Shown in pieces: positions 1-8,563 of a stretch of 64,000 nt of DNA. The notes beneath the pieces are model-generated. The model saw nothing but the letters and a program-made list of their open reading frames with translations. It ran no database searches and was not told the DNA's origin. Numbering within the stretch: position 1 is the first letter of the stretch; every line of letters begins with the position of its first letter. The stretch comes from Nitrospira sp. (GTDB lineage: Bacteria; Nitrospirota; Nitrospiria; Nitrospirales; Nitrospiraceae). The stretch lies in assembly GCA_030444405.1 (NCBI GenBank), contig JARFPM010000001.1, positions 1-64,000 of the forward strand. Reading direction: 5' to 3'. The translations under genes were made by a program, and so were the position numbers.

Positions 1-373
1 GGTGGACGTTTGTGTCGAGGCTGCTTGTACGTGGGAAGCCGATTCGAGCGCTCTTCATTCGGCGATGGATACCAGCAGAGGTCACACTGAGGTTCCAGGG
101 TTGAGCCGAGGTCGGACTTCTGTAGGCGCTGGGCATGGGCGCCAGATGTGGAGGAGACAAACAACATCCCGCAGACAAACAACCGGGCTAGGATTATTGT
201 TGGGTGCGTCTTCATGGCCTGTCTGTGTAGGCAGGTGTCGTGCCAGGTTTGGTCGATTGACAATGTTCAAAACGGCATGTTGCAATGCGACCCTCCTTCA
301 ATTCTGTTGAGGCGTGGTTGTCATTCCAAACGAGCTCCGAGGAACTACATATGAGTAATGGAGGGTTAAACGC
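1..373. other. Left-edge stretch without a supported gene
   Basis: This stretch lies upstream of the small gene at 374. The track offers short ORFs on both strands here (2..310 plus, 148..354 plus, 212..433 minus). Their products are rich in Arg, Cys and Ser, have no recognisable domain and lack a convincing ribosome binding site. It may hold the tail of something outside the window, or just the promoter of the gene at 374. I see no tRNA and no strong terminator in it. Confidence 0.4.
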
Positions 374-604
374 ATGGATATGATGGGAAAGGTGGGGCTG
401 GTCGAAATTCCTGTATTGATCGCCCCGGATCAAAAGGCTTGGATGGATCGCATGATTAAAGAGGGGAAGATTGCCATTCCGCCTGGTGGCACGTTGGAAA
501 AAGGGTCACTTTATTCGATGTTTATCCGCATGCTGCTTCACAACGCGATGGAAGAACAGAAGCGGCAGGAGGCACTAGAAGCCGAAGATGAGGATGATGA
601 GTAG
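374..604 (+). CDS. Small conserved-looking protein with acidic tail
   Basis: A 76-residue protein with no family I can name. The start is well supported: GGAGGG lies 8 bases ahead of the ATG. The body has an amphipathic middle (APDQKAWMDRMIKEGK), a predicted helix (SMFIRMLLHNAMEEQKRQ) and a strongly acidic end (EAEDEDDE). There is no signal peptide or membrane segment, so it is probably cytosolic. It stands alone and converges on hemL, from which it is separated by about 130 bases. Function unknown; reality as a gene rests on the RBS and the ordered composition. Confidence 0.7.
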   Translation: MDMMGKVGLVEIPVLIAPDQKAWMDRMIKEGKIAIPPGGTLEKGSLYSMFIRMLLHNAMEEQKRQEALEAEDEDDE

Positions 605-676
605 AGAGTACGCAGATAGCCCTCAAAGGGAAGGGCTCTCAGGCGCCGGTGCCCTGTATCTAAATGGACAACGATT

Positions 677-692
677 GTATCTTCAAAGATAC
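677..692. repeat. Perfect 7-bp inverted repeat between convergent genes
   Basis: GTATCTT and AAGATAC flank a 2-base centre. It sits between the stop codons of the 76-aa gene and hemL, followed at 712-728 by a second stem (ATGCCT / AGGCAT, 5-base loop). Neither is followed closely by a T run, so a classical intrinsic terminator is not demonstrated. Together they may act as a weak bidirectional terminator, or the first may be a protein-binding palindrome. Confidence 0.35.
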
Positions 693-732
693 GAATGACC
701 AATCTGACAGGATGCCTTGAGCAGGCATTCAG

Positions 733-2016
733 TTAGAGTTTTTTAAAGGCAGTATGCGCGGCGCGGATGGTTTTCTCGATGTCCTGTGTGCTGTGGGCGG
801 TGGAGAGGAAGGCAGCTTCGAACTGGGACGGTGCCAGATAGACACCTTGTTCCAGCATAAAATGAAAGAATTGACCGTATCGCTTTGTGTCGGATTGTTT
901 CGCCGTATTCCAATCTACAACAGGCCCTGGAGTAAAGAACGTCGTCAGCATCGACCCGACACGGGTTTGCGTGACCGGTATTGCTGCTTTTTTCGCGGCC
1001 TCGCCGATGCCTTTGGCTAGGGCGGCTGATCGTTCCTCGAGTTTCTTGTAGACTCCCTTCACCCGCAACTGCTTAAGGGTGGCCAATCCGGCCGAGACTG
1101 CCAGCGGATTACCGGAGAGCGTACCGGCCTGATAAACCGGTCCAACCGGTGCGATGAGATCCATGATCTCTTTCCGTCCGCCGTAGGCACCCACCGGCAA
1201 TCCACCACCGATGATCTTTCCGAGAACCGTGAGGTCCGGTGTGATGCCGTAAAGCGCCTGCGCACCTCCATAACTCACACGAAATCCAGAAATCACTTCG
1301 TCGAAAATCAACAGGATGTTGTGATCGCTAGTCAGCTGCCGCAGCGCGGCGAGGAAGTCCGGCGCAGGAGGGACGACTCCCATATTCCCTGCGATCGGCT
1401 CGACGATGATGCAGGCCAGCTGATCCCGGTTGGCCTTGATCAGTTGCTGGACCGTACGAATATCATTGTAGGGAGCGGTGAGCGTATGTTTGGCAAAGTC
1501 ATCCGGCACGCCCGGTGAATCCGGAATTCCCAATGTCGCCAGCCCTGACCCGGCTTTGGCCAATAGATAGTCCCCGTGACCGTGGTAGCAGCCTTCGAAC
1601 TTCATGACGCCGGTCCGCTTGGTGAATCCTCGCGCCACTCGGATGGCGCTCATGACGGCTTCGGTGCCTGAGCTGACAAGCCGAATCTTTTCCATGGACG
1701 GCAAGGCGCTGCGGATTTCTCTGGCCAGTGAGACTTCCGACTCAGTCGGCGCTCCGTAACTGGTGCCTCGTCCAGCCGCTTGCTTGATCGACGTGATCAC
1801 AGCTGAGTGAGCATGTCCTAGGATCATCGGTCCCCAAGACAGCACGTAGTCGATATAGACGTTCTTGTCTACGTCATAGAGGCGTGATCCTTTCGCGCGC
1901 GCGATGAAGCGCGGTTGACCCCCAACCGAGCGGAAGGCCCGAACAGGACTGTTCACGCCGCCGGGAATGAGTTGCTGAGCCTCTACGAAGAGCTTGGCGG
2001 AACGGGATGTTTTCAT
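733..2016 (-). CDS. hemL: Glutamate-1-semialdehyde 2,1-aminomutase
   Basis: A PLP enzyme that converts glutamate-1-semialdehyde to 5-aminolevulinate, the committed precursor of haem, sirohaem and other tetrapyrroles in the C5 pathway. The 427-aa product from the ATG at 2016 matches the family's usual ~426 residues. The track's GTG at 2037 adds seven unlikely residues. Visible landmarks are the N-terminal [12 protein letters not shown], the PLP-aspartate motif DEVISGFR, the Schiff-base lysine in [13 protein letters not shown], and [13 protein letters not shown] near the C-terminus. It stands alone on the minus strand, without other haem genes nearby. Identification is confident; only the start is open. 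Confidence 0.95.
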   Translation of the reverse strand: MKTSRSAKLFVEAQQLIPGGVNSPVRAFRSVGGQPRFIARAKGSRLYDVDKNVYIDYVLSWGPMILGHAHSAVITSIKQAAGRGTSYGAPTESEVSLAREIRSALPSMEKIRLVSSGTEAVMSAIRVARGFTKRTGVMKFEGCYHGHGDYLLAKAGSGLATLGIPDSPGVPDDFAKHTLTAPYNDIRTVQQLIKANRDQLACIIVEPIAGNMGVVPPAPDFLAALRQLTSDHNILLIFDEVISGFRVSYGGAQALYGITPDLTVLGKIIGGGLPVGAYGGRKEIMDLIAPVGPVYQAGTLSGNPLAVSAGLATLKQLRVKGVYKKLEERSAALAKGIGEAAKKAAIPVTQTRVGSMLTTFFTPGPVVDWNTAKQSDTKRYGQFFHFMLEQGVYLAPSQFEAAFLSTAHSTQDIEKTIRAAHTAFKKL

Positions 2017-2218
2017 AACGGGGGCGCACCCTATCACGCGAGGCGAGAGCCGGTCAAGAAACGTCGTAACAGATACAGTTCTATCGATTCAGATACGGTG
2101 ACAGATTCCAAGGTTCGACTGGAAGTTGAAGTTCTCTGTTGTTTTCGTCCTGGCCGCTGTTTTGGCATGACGGCGCGATTCTTGCTGATCAAACTAATAT
2201 CAGAAGAGCGAGACGGAT

Positions 2219-2494
2219 ATGCAAGTCATCTGTTCATGGTGCCGTGGGGAAGGTCGGATCGGACTCGTCGGAGAAAAAGCTCCCCTCGAAGACCGCCGAG
2301 AGACGCACAGTATCTGTATTGAACATGAGAAGGCGGTGCGAGCTCGATGGACCGCGTGTCAACGGAACATAGGTCTCTCTGGCGCATCCAACGACGAAGT
2401 GAAGGAGCATCCTTCTCGTATTCGCTGGGCGGTGCGATCTGTCGTACGGATATGTGTTGGTTTAAGGGGTTTTGCCCAAAAGACTCGCGTCTAG
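2219..2494 (+). CDS. Small CxxC protein, possible zinc-binding
   Basis: A 91-aa ORF whose first half has an ordered look: MQVICSWCRGEGRIG followed by ETHSICIEH, giving a C-x2-C plus a C-x2-H pair that could bind zinc. I recall similar short CSWC-type proteins in related genomes but cannot check. The second half is Arg/Val-rich and less convincing, so the true product may be shorter or the frame degraded. The RBS is weak. It is divergent from hemL and convergent with the barstar gene. Alternative: chance ORF; the minus-strand ORF 2226..2528 overlaps it and looks worse. Confidence 0.45.
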   Translation: MQVICSWCRGEGRIGLVGEKAPLEDRRETHSICIEHEKAVRARWTACQRNIGLSGASNDEVKEHPSRIRWAVRSVVRICVGLRGFAQKTRV

Positions 2495-2539
2495 GTCCTT
2501 CCCACCGGTGCGGCCTGTTCCAGCTCATCGTAGAAGGTT

Positions 2540-3088
2540 TTATTTTCTAGACCGCTTGGGCGAACGTTTCGGGATGGGTTTGGTCTTAGGTGTCTTCGAC
2601 TCGGTAGAGGAGAGCTCCTCCAGCTCCCAGTGCTTCCGCTTAGATTTATCCTGCTCGGCGATCATAAACACGACGTGGAATGGGGCGCGCCGACCGTCGG
2701 CGGTGTGTCCCTTGCTCCAGGCTTCGCCGGCGTCGTCGAGGACCTCCAGCAGTGTTTCGTACTCTTCTTCATCCTCGGGAAGCACAGCGTCGGCATCGCT
2801 AATGACCAGGATGTACCCTTTGGCCGGAAGCCATTCCAAATCGGCCAGACATTCTTCGAGTGCGTCCCAGTTGTGTCCGAAGTATTCCGGGAAGGCGAGT
2901 GCGCGTGCGAATTCACCGAAGAGCCCCGATGGCGTTCGGCATTTCTTCCCCTGGATGGTACGCACGGCATATCCGGGCGGCGTTTTCACCAACGCCGAGG
3001 CTGAGGTCTCTCGCGGGACGACAAGAAGAGCCGACCAGGGAGGCGTGGCATTGCAAAGATGAGTTTGTAAGGTAGGGTTTCCTGCCAT
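2540..3088 (-). CDS. Barstar-family ribonuclease inhibitor
   Basis: A barstar-like protein that should bind and block the active site of the ribonuclease encoded just upstream. The core is clear: FPEYFGHNWDALEECLADLEWL (about residues 67-88) corresponds to the barstar helix-loop carrying the RNase-contacting tyrosine, asparagine and acidic residues, followed by the strand GYILVISDAD. At 182 aa it is about twice the 90 residues of classical barstar. It has an ~50-residue N-terminal extension and a Lys/Arg/Pro-rich tail (KTKPIPKRSPKRSRK). No signal peptide, as expected for an intracellular inhibitor. It begins 29 bases after the ribonuclease stop, so the two are probably co-transcribed. Confidence 0.85.
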   Translation of the reverse strand: MAGNPTLQTHLCNATPPWSALLVVPRETSASALVKTPPGYAVRTIQGKKCRTPSGLFGEFARALAFPEYFGHNWDALEECLADLEWLPAKGYILVISDADAVLPEDEEEYETLLEVLDDAGEAWSKGHTADGRRAPFHVVFMIAEQDKSKRKHWELEELSSTESKTPKTKPIPKRSPKRSRK

Positions 3089-3117
3089 GAAGAGATGTTG
3101 GTCGGTTTGGATGTTCG

Positions 3118-3549
3118 TCAGTTAAGAGGGACAAACGTTCGGTAGTGGTCTCCGGTATAGTAGGCCTTTCCGGTTCGCTGCTCGATGACAATTCGTTCGG
3201 CATCCCGCCCGCGGCCTCGTATCTTGGGATTGACATCATACTCCCGATAGTCGCCTCGTGGAAGACGTCGTTCACGGTTTTGGAAGTCACGCCCTCCGAT
3301 GTAGCCCGACAGCGGTCTCCCACCTCGTTCTTCCAGCTGTTTGAGCAGATCGTAGGCTTTCCGGGGAGGGGTTGTGAGTGAGAACGGTTGCTCGTTTTGA
3401 TTCTGCGAGCTGAAAATGGTGTCGGCATTCAGAGATCCATCGCCGCTGCCGGCAGCGGCGATGGAGACCAAGGACATCAGGCTGAACGTGCAGTGGAGGG
3501 CGATGAGAAGACCGATGAGCCGAATCCATCTCCATCGAAGAGTGAACAC
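3118..3549 (-). CDS. Secreted guanyl-specific ribonuclease (RNase Sa/barnase-like)
   Basis: A microbial ribonuclease expected to cleave RNA 3' of guanosine. The C-terminal ~80 residues follow the RNase Sa pattern: RLPRGDYREYDV supplies the catalytic Glu, ERIVIEQRTGKAYYT the Arg, and GDHYRTF the catalytic His, ending shortly after as in the family. The N-terminus is a signal peptide or membrane anchor (WIRLIGLLIALHCTFSLMSLVSIAAA). I prefer the GTG at 3549, preceded by AAGGAAGAAGAG, giving 143 aa. The track start at 3618 adds 23 polar residues before the hydrophobic segment. The barstar gene follows immediately, giving a toxin-immunity pair. Confidence 0.85.
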   Translation of the reverse strand: MFTLRWRWIRLIGLLIALHCTFSLMSLVSIAAAGSGDGSLNADTIFSSQNQNEQPFSLTTPPRKAYDLLKQLEERGGRPLSGYIGGRDFQNRERRLPRGDYREYDVNPKIRGRGRDAERIVIEQRTGKAYYTGDHYRTFVPLN

Positions 3550-3703
3550 AGACTCTTCTTCCTTGGCAAGACGTTGACGTGAAGGGCGACCGTAGCATTC
3601 TCTTTTTAAGAAGGTCAAACAACGCAGGCGACATCGCTTCGTTACCTGGATGTCCTGAGTCCCGTTTGCTAGAATGAAACGGCTGAAGTGTATATCCTAA
3701 AGA

Positions 3704-3728
3704 ATGGAGGTGCCGAACGTACCTCCAT
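3704..3728 (+). promoter_or_regulatory. Hairpin in the leader of the exported-protein operon
   Basis: ATGGAGGT and ACCTCCAT form a perfect 8-bp stem with a 9-base loop, ending 27 bases before the GTG at 3756. The stem contains an SD-like GGAGGT that would be sequestered when folded. No T run follows, so a leader structure or binding site is more likely than a terminator. Confidence 0.35.
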
Positions 3729-3755
3729 GAGTCATCGCGCGGAACTTGTGGGTCT

Positions 3756-4340
3756 GTGATCCATCCGGTTAGACACGTGAATCCTTTACCCAAGTGCTTC
3801 GTCCATTACCTTGTCGCTCTCGCTGTCCTTGCTCTGGCCGTCCCTTCGAATGCCCAAGTGAATCCGAGCGGTTCGATGAGACGGTCTCCTGTGGAAGTTG
3901 TGAAGCGATATGTTCTTTTGGACCAGAAGGGCGCTCGCTTAGACGCACCTTCATTCGACACCTTGATCCCTTATATTGATTGGAAAGAAGAGCCGGCATG
4001 GGGCCGTATCGTTGTCGTCCAGAAAACAATCGTCCCGGAGGACTATCGAAAATGGGAGATCCTCAACAATCTGGAAGTGATCATCCCGGTCACCTTTTAT
4101 GTCCGGGGAGCGGTCTATCTGGAAACCGCCAGCTTTGTGCCTGAGGAAACGACGGAAGAGGTTCGTTTTCACGTGAAGGTCGTGGGGAACTATTGGCGTA
4201 TCATTTCGCCGGTGATCCCTCCGCACGTCGGACTGAAACGGATGGTGAGCTTCGCACGGGAGGCGGAAGCTCATGAACAGGATGAAGCACAACGCATCGT
4301 GCTCACCGCCCTTATTGATTCCCTGCGAAAGGTTGAGTAA
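3756..4340 (+). CDS. Exported protein of unknown function
   Basis: A 194-aa protein with a cleavable signal peptide (VHYLVALAVLALAVPSNAQ), so periplasmic or outer-membrane associated. After the signal come mixed alpha/beta segments, with EVIIPVTFYVRGAVYLETASF and EEVRFHVKVVGNYWRI in the middle. I recognise no family; the tail resembles NTF2-like or periplasmic binding folds only loosely. It starts at GTG 3756 and ends in TAATG, so its stop overlaps the start of the phosphatase gene, indicating translational coupling. It is the first gene of a four-gene operon with the HAD phosphatase and the M16 pair. Confidence 0.8.
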   Translation: MIHPVRHVNPLPKCFVHYLVALAVLALAVPSNAQVNPSGSMRRSPVEVVKRYVLLDQKGARLDAPSFDTLIPYIDWKEEPAWGRIVVVQKTIVPEDYRKWEILNNLEVIIPVTFYVRGAVYLETASFVPEETTEEVRFHVKVVGNYWRIISPVIPPHVGLKRMVSFAREAEAHEQDEAQRIVLTALIDSLRKVE

Positions 4341-4987
4341 TGGCTAAAATCCCAGTGGATTTGATGATTTTTGACTTGGACGGTACGCTGATCGAATCGA
4401 AGTGGGACATCGCACAATCGGTCAACTTCACCCTTGTCGAGCTGGGATTACCCGAACGCCCCATTGAAGAAATTTTTGGTTTTGTCGGCGACGGCGTCAA
4501 GCGGTTGCTGCGTCTTGCAGTCGGGGAGGGCAATCAGCCCAGATTTGAAGAAGCGCTGAAGGTGTTTCGAGGCCATTATCTCGAACATTGCTTGGACCGG
4601 ACGAGCTTCTACCCCGGTATCGAGCCGATGCTGCAACATTTCGCCCGCAAGGACAAGGCGATTGCAACCAACAAGTCGATTGAATACACCCACGTGATCC
4701 TGAACAGTTTGGGCCCGCAACATTTCCGGTACATGGTCGGTGGAGACAACGGGTTTGGGCTCAAACCGGAACCAGGGATGTTATTGCACATCATGGAACA
4801 AGTAGGTGTGCCGAAAGAGCGGACGGTCCTTGTGGGGGACAGCACGAATGATATCAACGGAGGACATAACGCCGGCATTCGTGTCTGTGCCGTCGGGTAT
4901 GGCATGGGGAATCGAGCGAAGATGGAAGCCTGTCAGCCCGATTGGTTCATCGAAACGCCGGAACAACTCATGGAGATATTTGAATGA
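4340..4987 (+). CDS. gph: HAD-family phosphoglycolate phosphatase-like hydrolase
   Basis: A 215-aa HAD hydrolase, probably dephosphorylating 2-phosphoglycolate or a related small phosphate ester. All four HAD motifs are visible: I is MIFDLDGTLIES (nucleophile Asp), II is IATNKS, III is the Lys in GFGLKPEPG, and IV is LVGDSTNDINGGHNAG. The helical cap between motifs I and II is of Gph type. It overlaps its upstream neighbour (TAATG) and the downstream M16 gene (ATGA). The role in this operon is unclear; a detoxifying phosphatase and a peptidase pair have no obvious functional link. Substrate is inferred from family resemblance only. Confidence 0.85.
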   Translation: MAKIPVDLMIFDLDGTLIESKWDIAQSVNFTLVELGLPERPIEEIFGFVGDGVKRLLRLAVGEGNQPRFEEALKVFRGHYLEHCLDRTSFYPGIEPMLQHFARKDKAIATNKSIEYTHVILNSLGPQHFRYMVGGDNGFGLKPEPGMLLHIMEQVGVPKERTVLVGDSTNDINGGHNAGIRVCAVGYGMGNRAKMEACQPDWFIETPEQLMEIFE

Positions 4988-6600
4988 AATCCAAATTAAG
5001 GTTGAGGTGTAGGTTGAGCGAAGATCTCGTTCTCGGGCGAGGTAAAATCCTCATATTTTGTTTGGGCCTCATCCTGAGCCTTAACTTCAACCTTGGCCCA
5101 CTTCTAGCGGAGTCACCGAGCCTTGCTGAACGGGTGATCGAGCATCGACTGGCCAATGGGCTGACCGTTCTTATGGTCGAACGACATCAGACGCCTGTGG
5201 TCTCCATCAACATCACATTCGCGGTGGGCGGAATCAATGAGCAGGTCGGCCAGACTGGGCTGGCCCATCTCTACGAGCACATGGCCTTCAAAGGCACACG
5301 TGTCATCGGGACGACCAACTATGAGAAAGAAAAACCGATCTTGGATGAGCTGGCCTTGGTCGGGACCGAGCTCGATCAGCGTCAGCGCGAGGCAGCCGCA
5401 AAGAGCGGCGGCGCGACGGCTGAGGAGCGGGCCGTGATCGAATCACTCCAGAATCGCCTCTTGGAGCTACAGACTCAGGCCGCGCAGTACGTTGTCGGGA
5501 ATGAAATGGCTCTGTTGTACCAGCGGCACGGCGGGGTGGGACTCAATGCATCGACGGGCAAAGACGTGACGCGGTACATGATCAGTTTGCCGTCCAATCG
5601 ACTGCCTTTGTGGGCCACGATCGAGTCGGATCGAATGGCCGACCCTGTGTTGCGCGAATTTTATAAAGAACGCGGTGTCGTGATGGAAGAACGGCGCTTG
5701 CGGAACGACGACAGCCCGAACGGCCTGTTGTTCGAAACCTTCACATCAACTGCATTCCGGGCCCATGGCTATGGGGTTCCGACCATCGGATGGGGGTCCG
5801 ATATCCTGTCCTTGACACCTGCCGACACGGAAGCCTTCTTCAGGACCCACTATGGTCCGAATCGCGCCACGATTGCTCTGGTCGGTGATATCAATCCGAA
5901 AGAAACGATTGCCTTGATCGAGCAGACGTTTGGGAAGATTCCTCCCGCCCCCCTGCCGCCACCTTTGGTGACGGTCGAGCCGGAACAACGGGGTGAGCGA
6001 CGAATTGAGGTGGAGTTTGACGCCGAGCCGGCTATTGTCATCGGGTACCACAAGCCGGGGTTAGGGCATCCGGATGACGATGTGTTTGACGTGATCGATG
6101 CTGTGCTGAGCGACGGACTCACGTCTCGCTTGCATCAGACGTTGGTGCGGGAGAAACGTCTGGCTGCCTCAGTTGGGTCGGATGCGAATCATCCGGGAGT
6201 GCGCGCGCCGAACCTATTCATTCTCACGGCTGCGCCGTTGGCGCCTCGTACGACAGCGGAAGTAGAAGCCGCCCTCTATGAGGAGATCGAGCGACTGAAA
6301 CGTGAACCGGTCTCTCCTCAGGAACTCGAAAAGGTGCTCAACAACTTAGACGCCGATTTGGTGCGAGGTTTACGGTCCAACAGCGGCCTCGCTTCACAAC
6401 TGTCGCTGTATCAGGCGGTAGCCGGTGATTGGCGCTACATCCTGACATCACGCGACAAGGTTGCTGCGGTCACGGCTGGAGATGTACAGCGGGTGGCGAA
6501 GCAGTACTTTACCAAGTCGAATCGCACCGTTGCGGTCTTGGTGAAGAAAGGTACCGATAACACCGTTGCGGCGAATCCTGTCGGCGAGGTGAGGCCATGA
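4984..6600 (+). CDS. M16 zinc peptidase, catalytic subunit
   Basis: A pitrilysin-family peptidase of 538 aa with an N-terminal hydrophobic export segment (ILIFCLGLILSLNFNLGPLLA), so it acts outside the cytoplasm. The inverted zinc motif HLYEH is at residues 95-99, in the family context GLAHLYEHMAFKGT. A second, non-catalytic M16 domain follows. The region that normally carries the substrate-binding Arg/Tyr pair reads REKRLAASVGSD, so the tyrosine is missing. The next gene supplies that half. It overlaps gph by ATGA and the following M16 gene by four bases, implying equimolar synthesis. Confidence 0.92.
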   Translation: MKSKLRLRCRLSEDLVLGRGKILIFCLGLILSLNFNLGPLLAESPSLAERVIEHRLANGLTVLMVERHQTPVVSINITFAVGGINEQVGQTGLAHLYEHMAFKGTRVIGTTNYEKEKPILDELALVGTELDQRQREAAAKSGGATAEERAVIESLQNRLLELQTQAAQYVVGNEMALLYQRHGGVGLNASTGKDVTRYMISLPSNRLPLWATIESDRMADPVLREFYKERGVVMEERRLRNDDSPNGLLFETFTSTAFRAHGYGVPTIGWGSDILSLTPADTEAFFRTHYGPNRATIALVGDINPKETIALIEQTFGKIPPAPLPPPLVTVEPEQRGERRIEVEFDAEPAIVIGYHKPGLGHPDDDVFDVIDAVLSDGLTSRLHQTLVREKRLAASVGSDANHPGVRAPNLFILTAAPLAPRTTAEVEAALYEEIERLKREPVSPQELEKVLNNLDADLVRGLRSNSGLASQLSLYQAVAGDWRYILTSRDKVAAVTAGDVQRVAKQYFTKSNRTVAVLVKKGTDNTVAANPVGEVRP

Positions 6601-8075
6601 GGCAGGTGAGGGGACACAGGTCAGGGTGGAGGAGCCTTCGTCACGTGGTAAGAGCCCTCGGCATGCCGGCGATACTGCTGGCGTCCGTTGTGGTCGCCTA
6701 TTCAGCAGATCCGACAGTCAGCGATCCCAGAACCATGACGTTCAAGCCGGTGGAATTCTCACCACCGGAGCCAGAACGGGTCGTTCTGGACAACGGCATG
6801 GTCCTCTATCTGCTGGAAGACCATGAACTACCGTTGGTTACGATCACGGCCACGATGCGAACAGGTAGTTGGCTTGATCCAGCCGATAAGATCGGACTGG
6901 CGGCCATGACCGGGGCGGTGATGCGGACCGGTGGCGGTGGCGGTCTTTCCGCGGAGCAGGTTGATGCCGAACTGGAGCAATTCGCAGTCGATGTGGGTAT
7001 CGGGATCGGGCGACAATCAGGGTCGGCGTCTCTCGATGTCCTGAGCAAGGATGTGAAGCGGGGGTTGGAGATCTTCGCCGGTCTCCTTAGGGCTCCGGCG
7101 TTCGATCCTGCCCGCGTCGAATTGGCTAGGTTGCAGGCCATAGAGGGGATCCGCCGCCGTCAGGATAATCCCGGCTCCATCGTCGGCCGAGAATTTGCCA
7201 AGATGCTCTATGGGGCTGATCATCCGAGTGCGCGAGAAAGCTCGCTGGATTCGGTCAAACGCATCACAAGGGACGATCTCGTCGCGTTCCATCGCAACAC
7301 AATTCATCCGAACGGTATGATCCTCGGTGTGACCGGCGACTTCAACAAAGATGAGATGGTGGCCTCTCTGCGCAAGGCATTCGGGGAGTGGAAAAAGGGA
7401 ATGGTGTCGGAGCTGAAGATTCCCGACGTACCGGAGGCGGAGCTGTCCAGACCTGTTGTCAGGTTCGTTGGTAAAGATACCTCGCAGACCCATCTCCGGG
7501 TGGGACATCTCTCGATCAAGGAGAATGATCCTGACTACGTCGCATTGGCCATCGCGAACGATATTTTGGGTGGAAGTTCATTCCGCAGCCGCCTGTTCAA
7601 CGACGTGCGGACAAAGCGGGGTCTGGCCTATTCCGTCGGCAGCCGCCTCAATGCTGGGATGCATGACCAAGGTGTCTGGCTGATGCGGGCGGAAACCAAG
7701 TTGACCTCCACCCAGGAAGTGATCGAGCGATTTGTGGCGAATATCGAACGAATGCGCGCCGAGCCGGTGACCGATGCGGAGCTGGCGGAGGCGAAGGAAG
7801 CGTACGTCAATTCGTTCGTGTTCTCCTTTTCCAGTTCATCGGCGATCGTCAGCCGGTTGGTCGAGTTGGAGTACGATGGATTGCCGAAGGACTTTTTGCA
7901 ACAGCTACGGGCCAAGGTCGTGCAATTGACCAAGGCAGACGTCCTAGCGGCCGCCAAGAAACATTTGCGCCCAGGCCAATTGAAGATCGTCGCCGTCGGA
8001 TCAGGGGAGGCGTTGCCGAAAGCCCTTGCGACGTTTGGAGACGTGAAAGAGATCAAGCTCAGTCCGGAAGGGTGA
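6597..8075 (+). CDS. M16-family partner subunit lacking the zinc motif
   Basis: A 492-aa M16 protein with an N-terminal signal segment (MPAILLASVVVAYSA). Where the catalytic partner has HLYEH this protein has AMTGA (GLAAMTGAVMRTGG), so both histidines and the glutamate are lost. It keeps the other M16 signature near residue 340 (VRTKRGLAYSVGSRL), the Arg/Tyr motif. This is the arrangement of heterodimeric M16B peptidases, where one subunit binds zinc and the other completes the active site. The start overlaps the preceding gene by ATGA. Substrate unknown; peptides or misfolded envelope proteins are possible. Confidence 0.9.
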   Translation: MRQVRGHRSGWRSLRHVVRALGMPAILLASVVVAYSADPTVSDPRTMTFKPVEFSPPEPERVVLDNGMVLYLLEDHELPLVTITATMRTGSWLDPADKIGLAAMTGAVMRTGGGGGLSAEQVDAELEQFAVDVGIGIGRQSGSASLDVLSKDVKRGLEIFAGLLRAPAFDPARVELARLQAIEGIRRRQDNPGSIVGREFAKMLYGADHPSARESSLDSVKRITRDDLVAFHRNTIHPNGMILGVTGDFNKDEMVASLRKAFGEWKKGMVSELKIPDVPEAELSRPVVRFVGKDTSQTHLRVGHLSIKENDPDYVALAIANDILGGSSFRSRLFNDVRTKRGLAYSVGSRLNAGMHDQGVWLMRAETKLTSTQEVIERFVANIERMRAEPVTDAELAEAKEAYVNSFVFSFSSSSAIVSRLVELEYDGLPKDFLQQLRAKVVQLTKADVLAAAKKHLRPGQLKIVAVGSGEALPKALATFGDVKEIKLSPEG

Positions 8076-8079
8076 TGGG

Positions 8080-8538
8080 ATGGCTACAGACTCTGAAGCA
8101 ATATTCGGCAGGTTCGTCGAAATGGTCGAGAAGCACTTCGACGTTGATCGTGATGGGTCGTCAAAGGTTCTTCATTTGCATCGGCGAACAACTGAGCGCG
8201 AGTCGGCACCTCTGCTCAGGAAACTGGGAATTGGCGAAGGTGACTTTGGGCTGTATGCTCCGGAAAGTTCTGTTGAGTGGTGGGGAGTGAGAAAGCCGAT
8301 TTTGGAAAAGTTGAAAGGGATCTATGGAGACAAGTGGGTTCTGATTCTTTTGGACAATCACCCGGAAGCTGGTTATTTCTACACACCGGAAGATGTGCGC
8401 AACTCAATGCCCTGGTCTTCCGATGTTACGGGGGAAAACCTGAAGATCACGCAATCCACACTGGGACACCATAAGCCATTTTACAATGCTGATGCATTCT
8501 GGGCGCTACTTCAAGAAGCTGGTGGTACTTGGAAATGA
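8080..8538 (+). CDS. Uncharacterised 152-aa protein
   Basis: No family recognised. The product is soluble, without signal peptide or membrane segment, and ends in NADAFWALLQEAGGTWK. Tracts such as WVLILLDNHPEAGYFYTPEDV look like a real folded protein. The ATG at 8080 has a GGGTGATGGG stretch just ahead; the overlapping 8072 frame is a shadow. It starts four bases after the M16 stop and may be read through from that operon, but its third-position composition looks more AT-rich than the M16 genes, hinting at a separate history. Convergent with the toxin-antitoxin pair. Confidence 0.65.
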   Translation: MATDSEAIFGRFVEMVEKHFDVDRDGSSKVLHLHRRTTERESAPLLRKLGIGEGDFGLYAPESSVEWWGVRKPILEKLKGIYGDKWVLILLDNHPEAGYFYTPEDVRNSMPWSSDVTGENLKITQSTLGHHKPFYNADAFWALLQEAGGTWK

Positions 8539-8563
8539 AAGTGTGTGCTGACGCACTTCTCTT

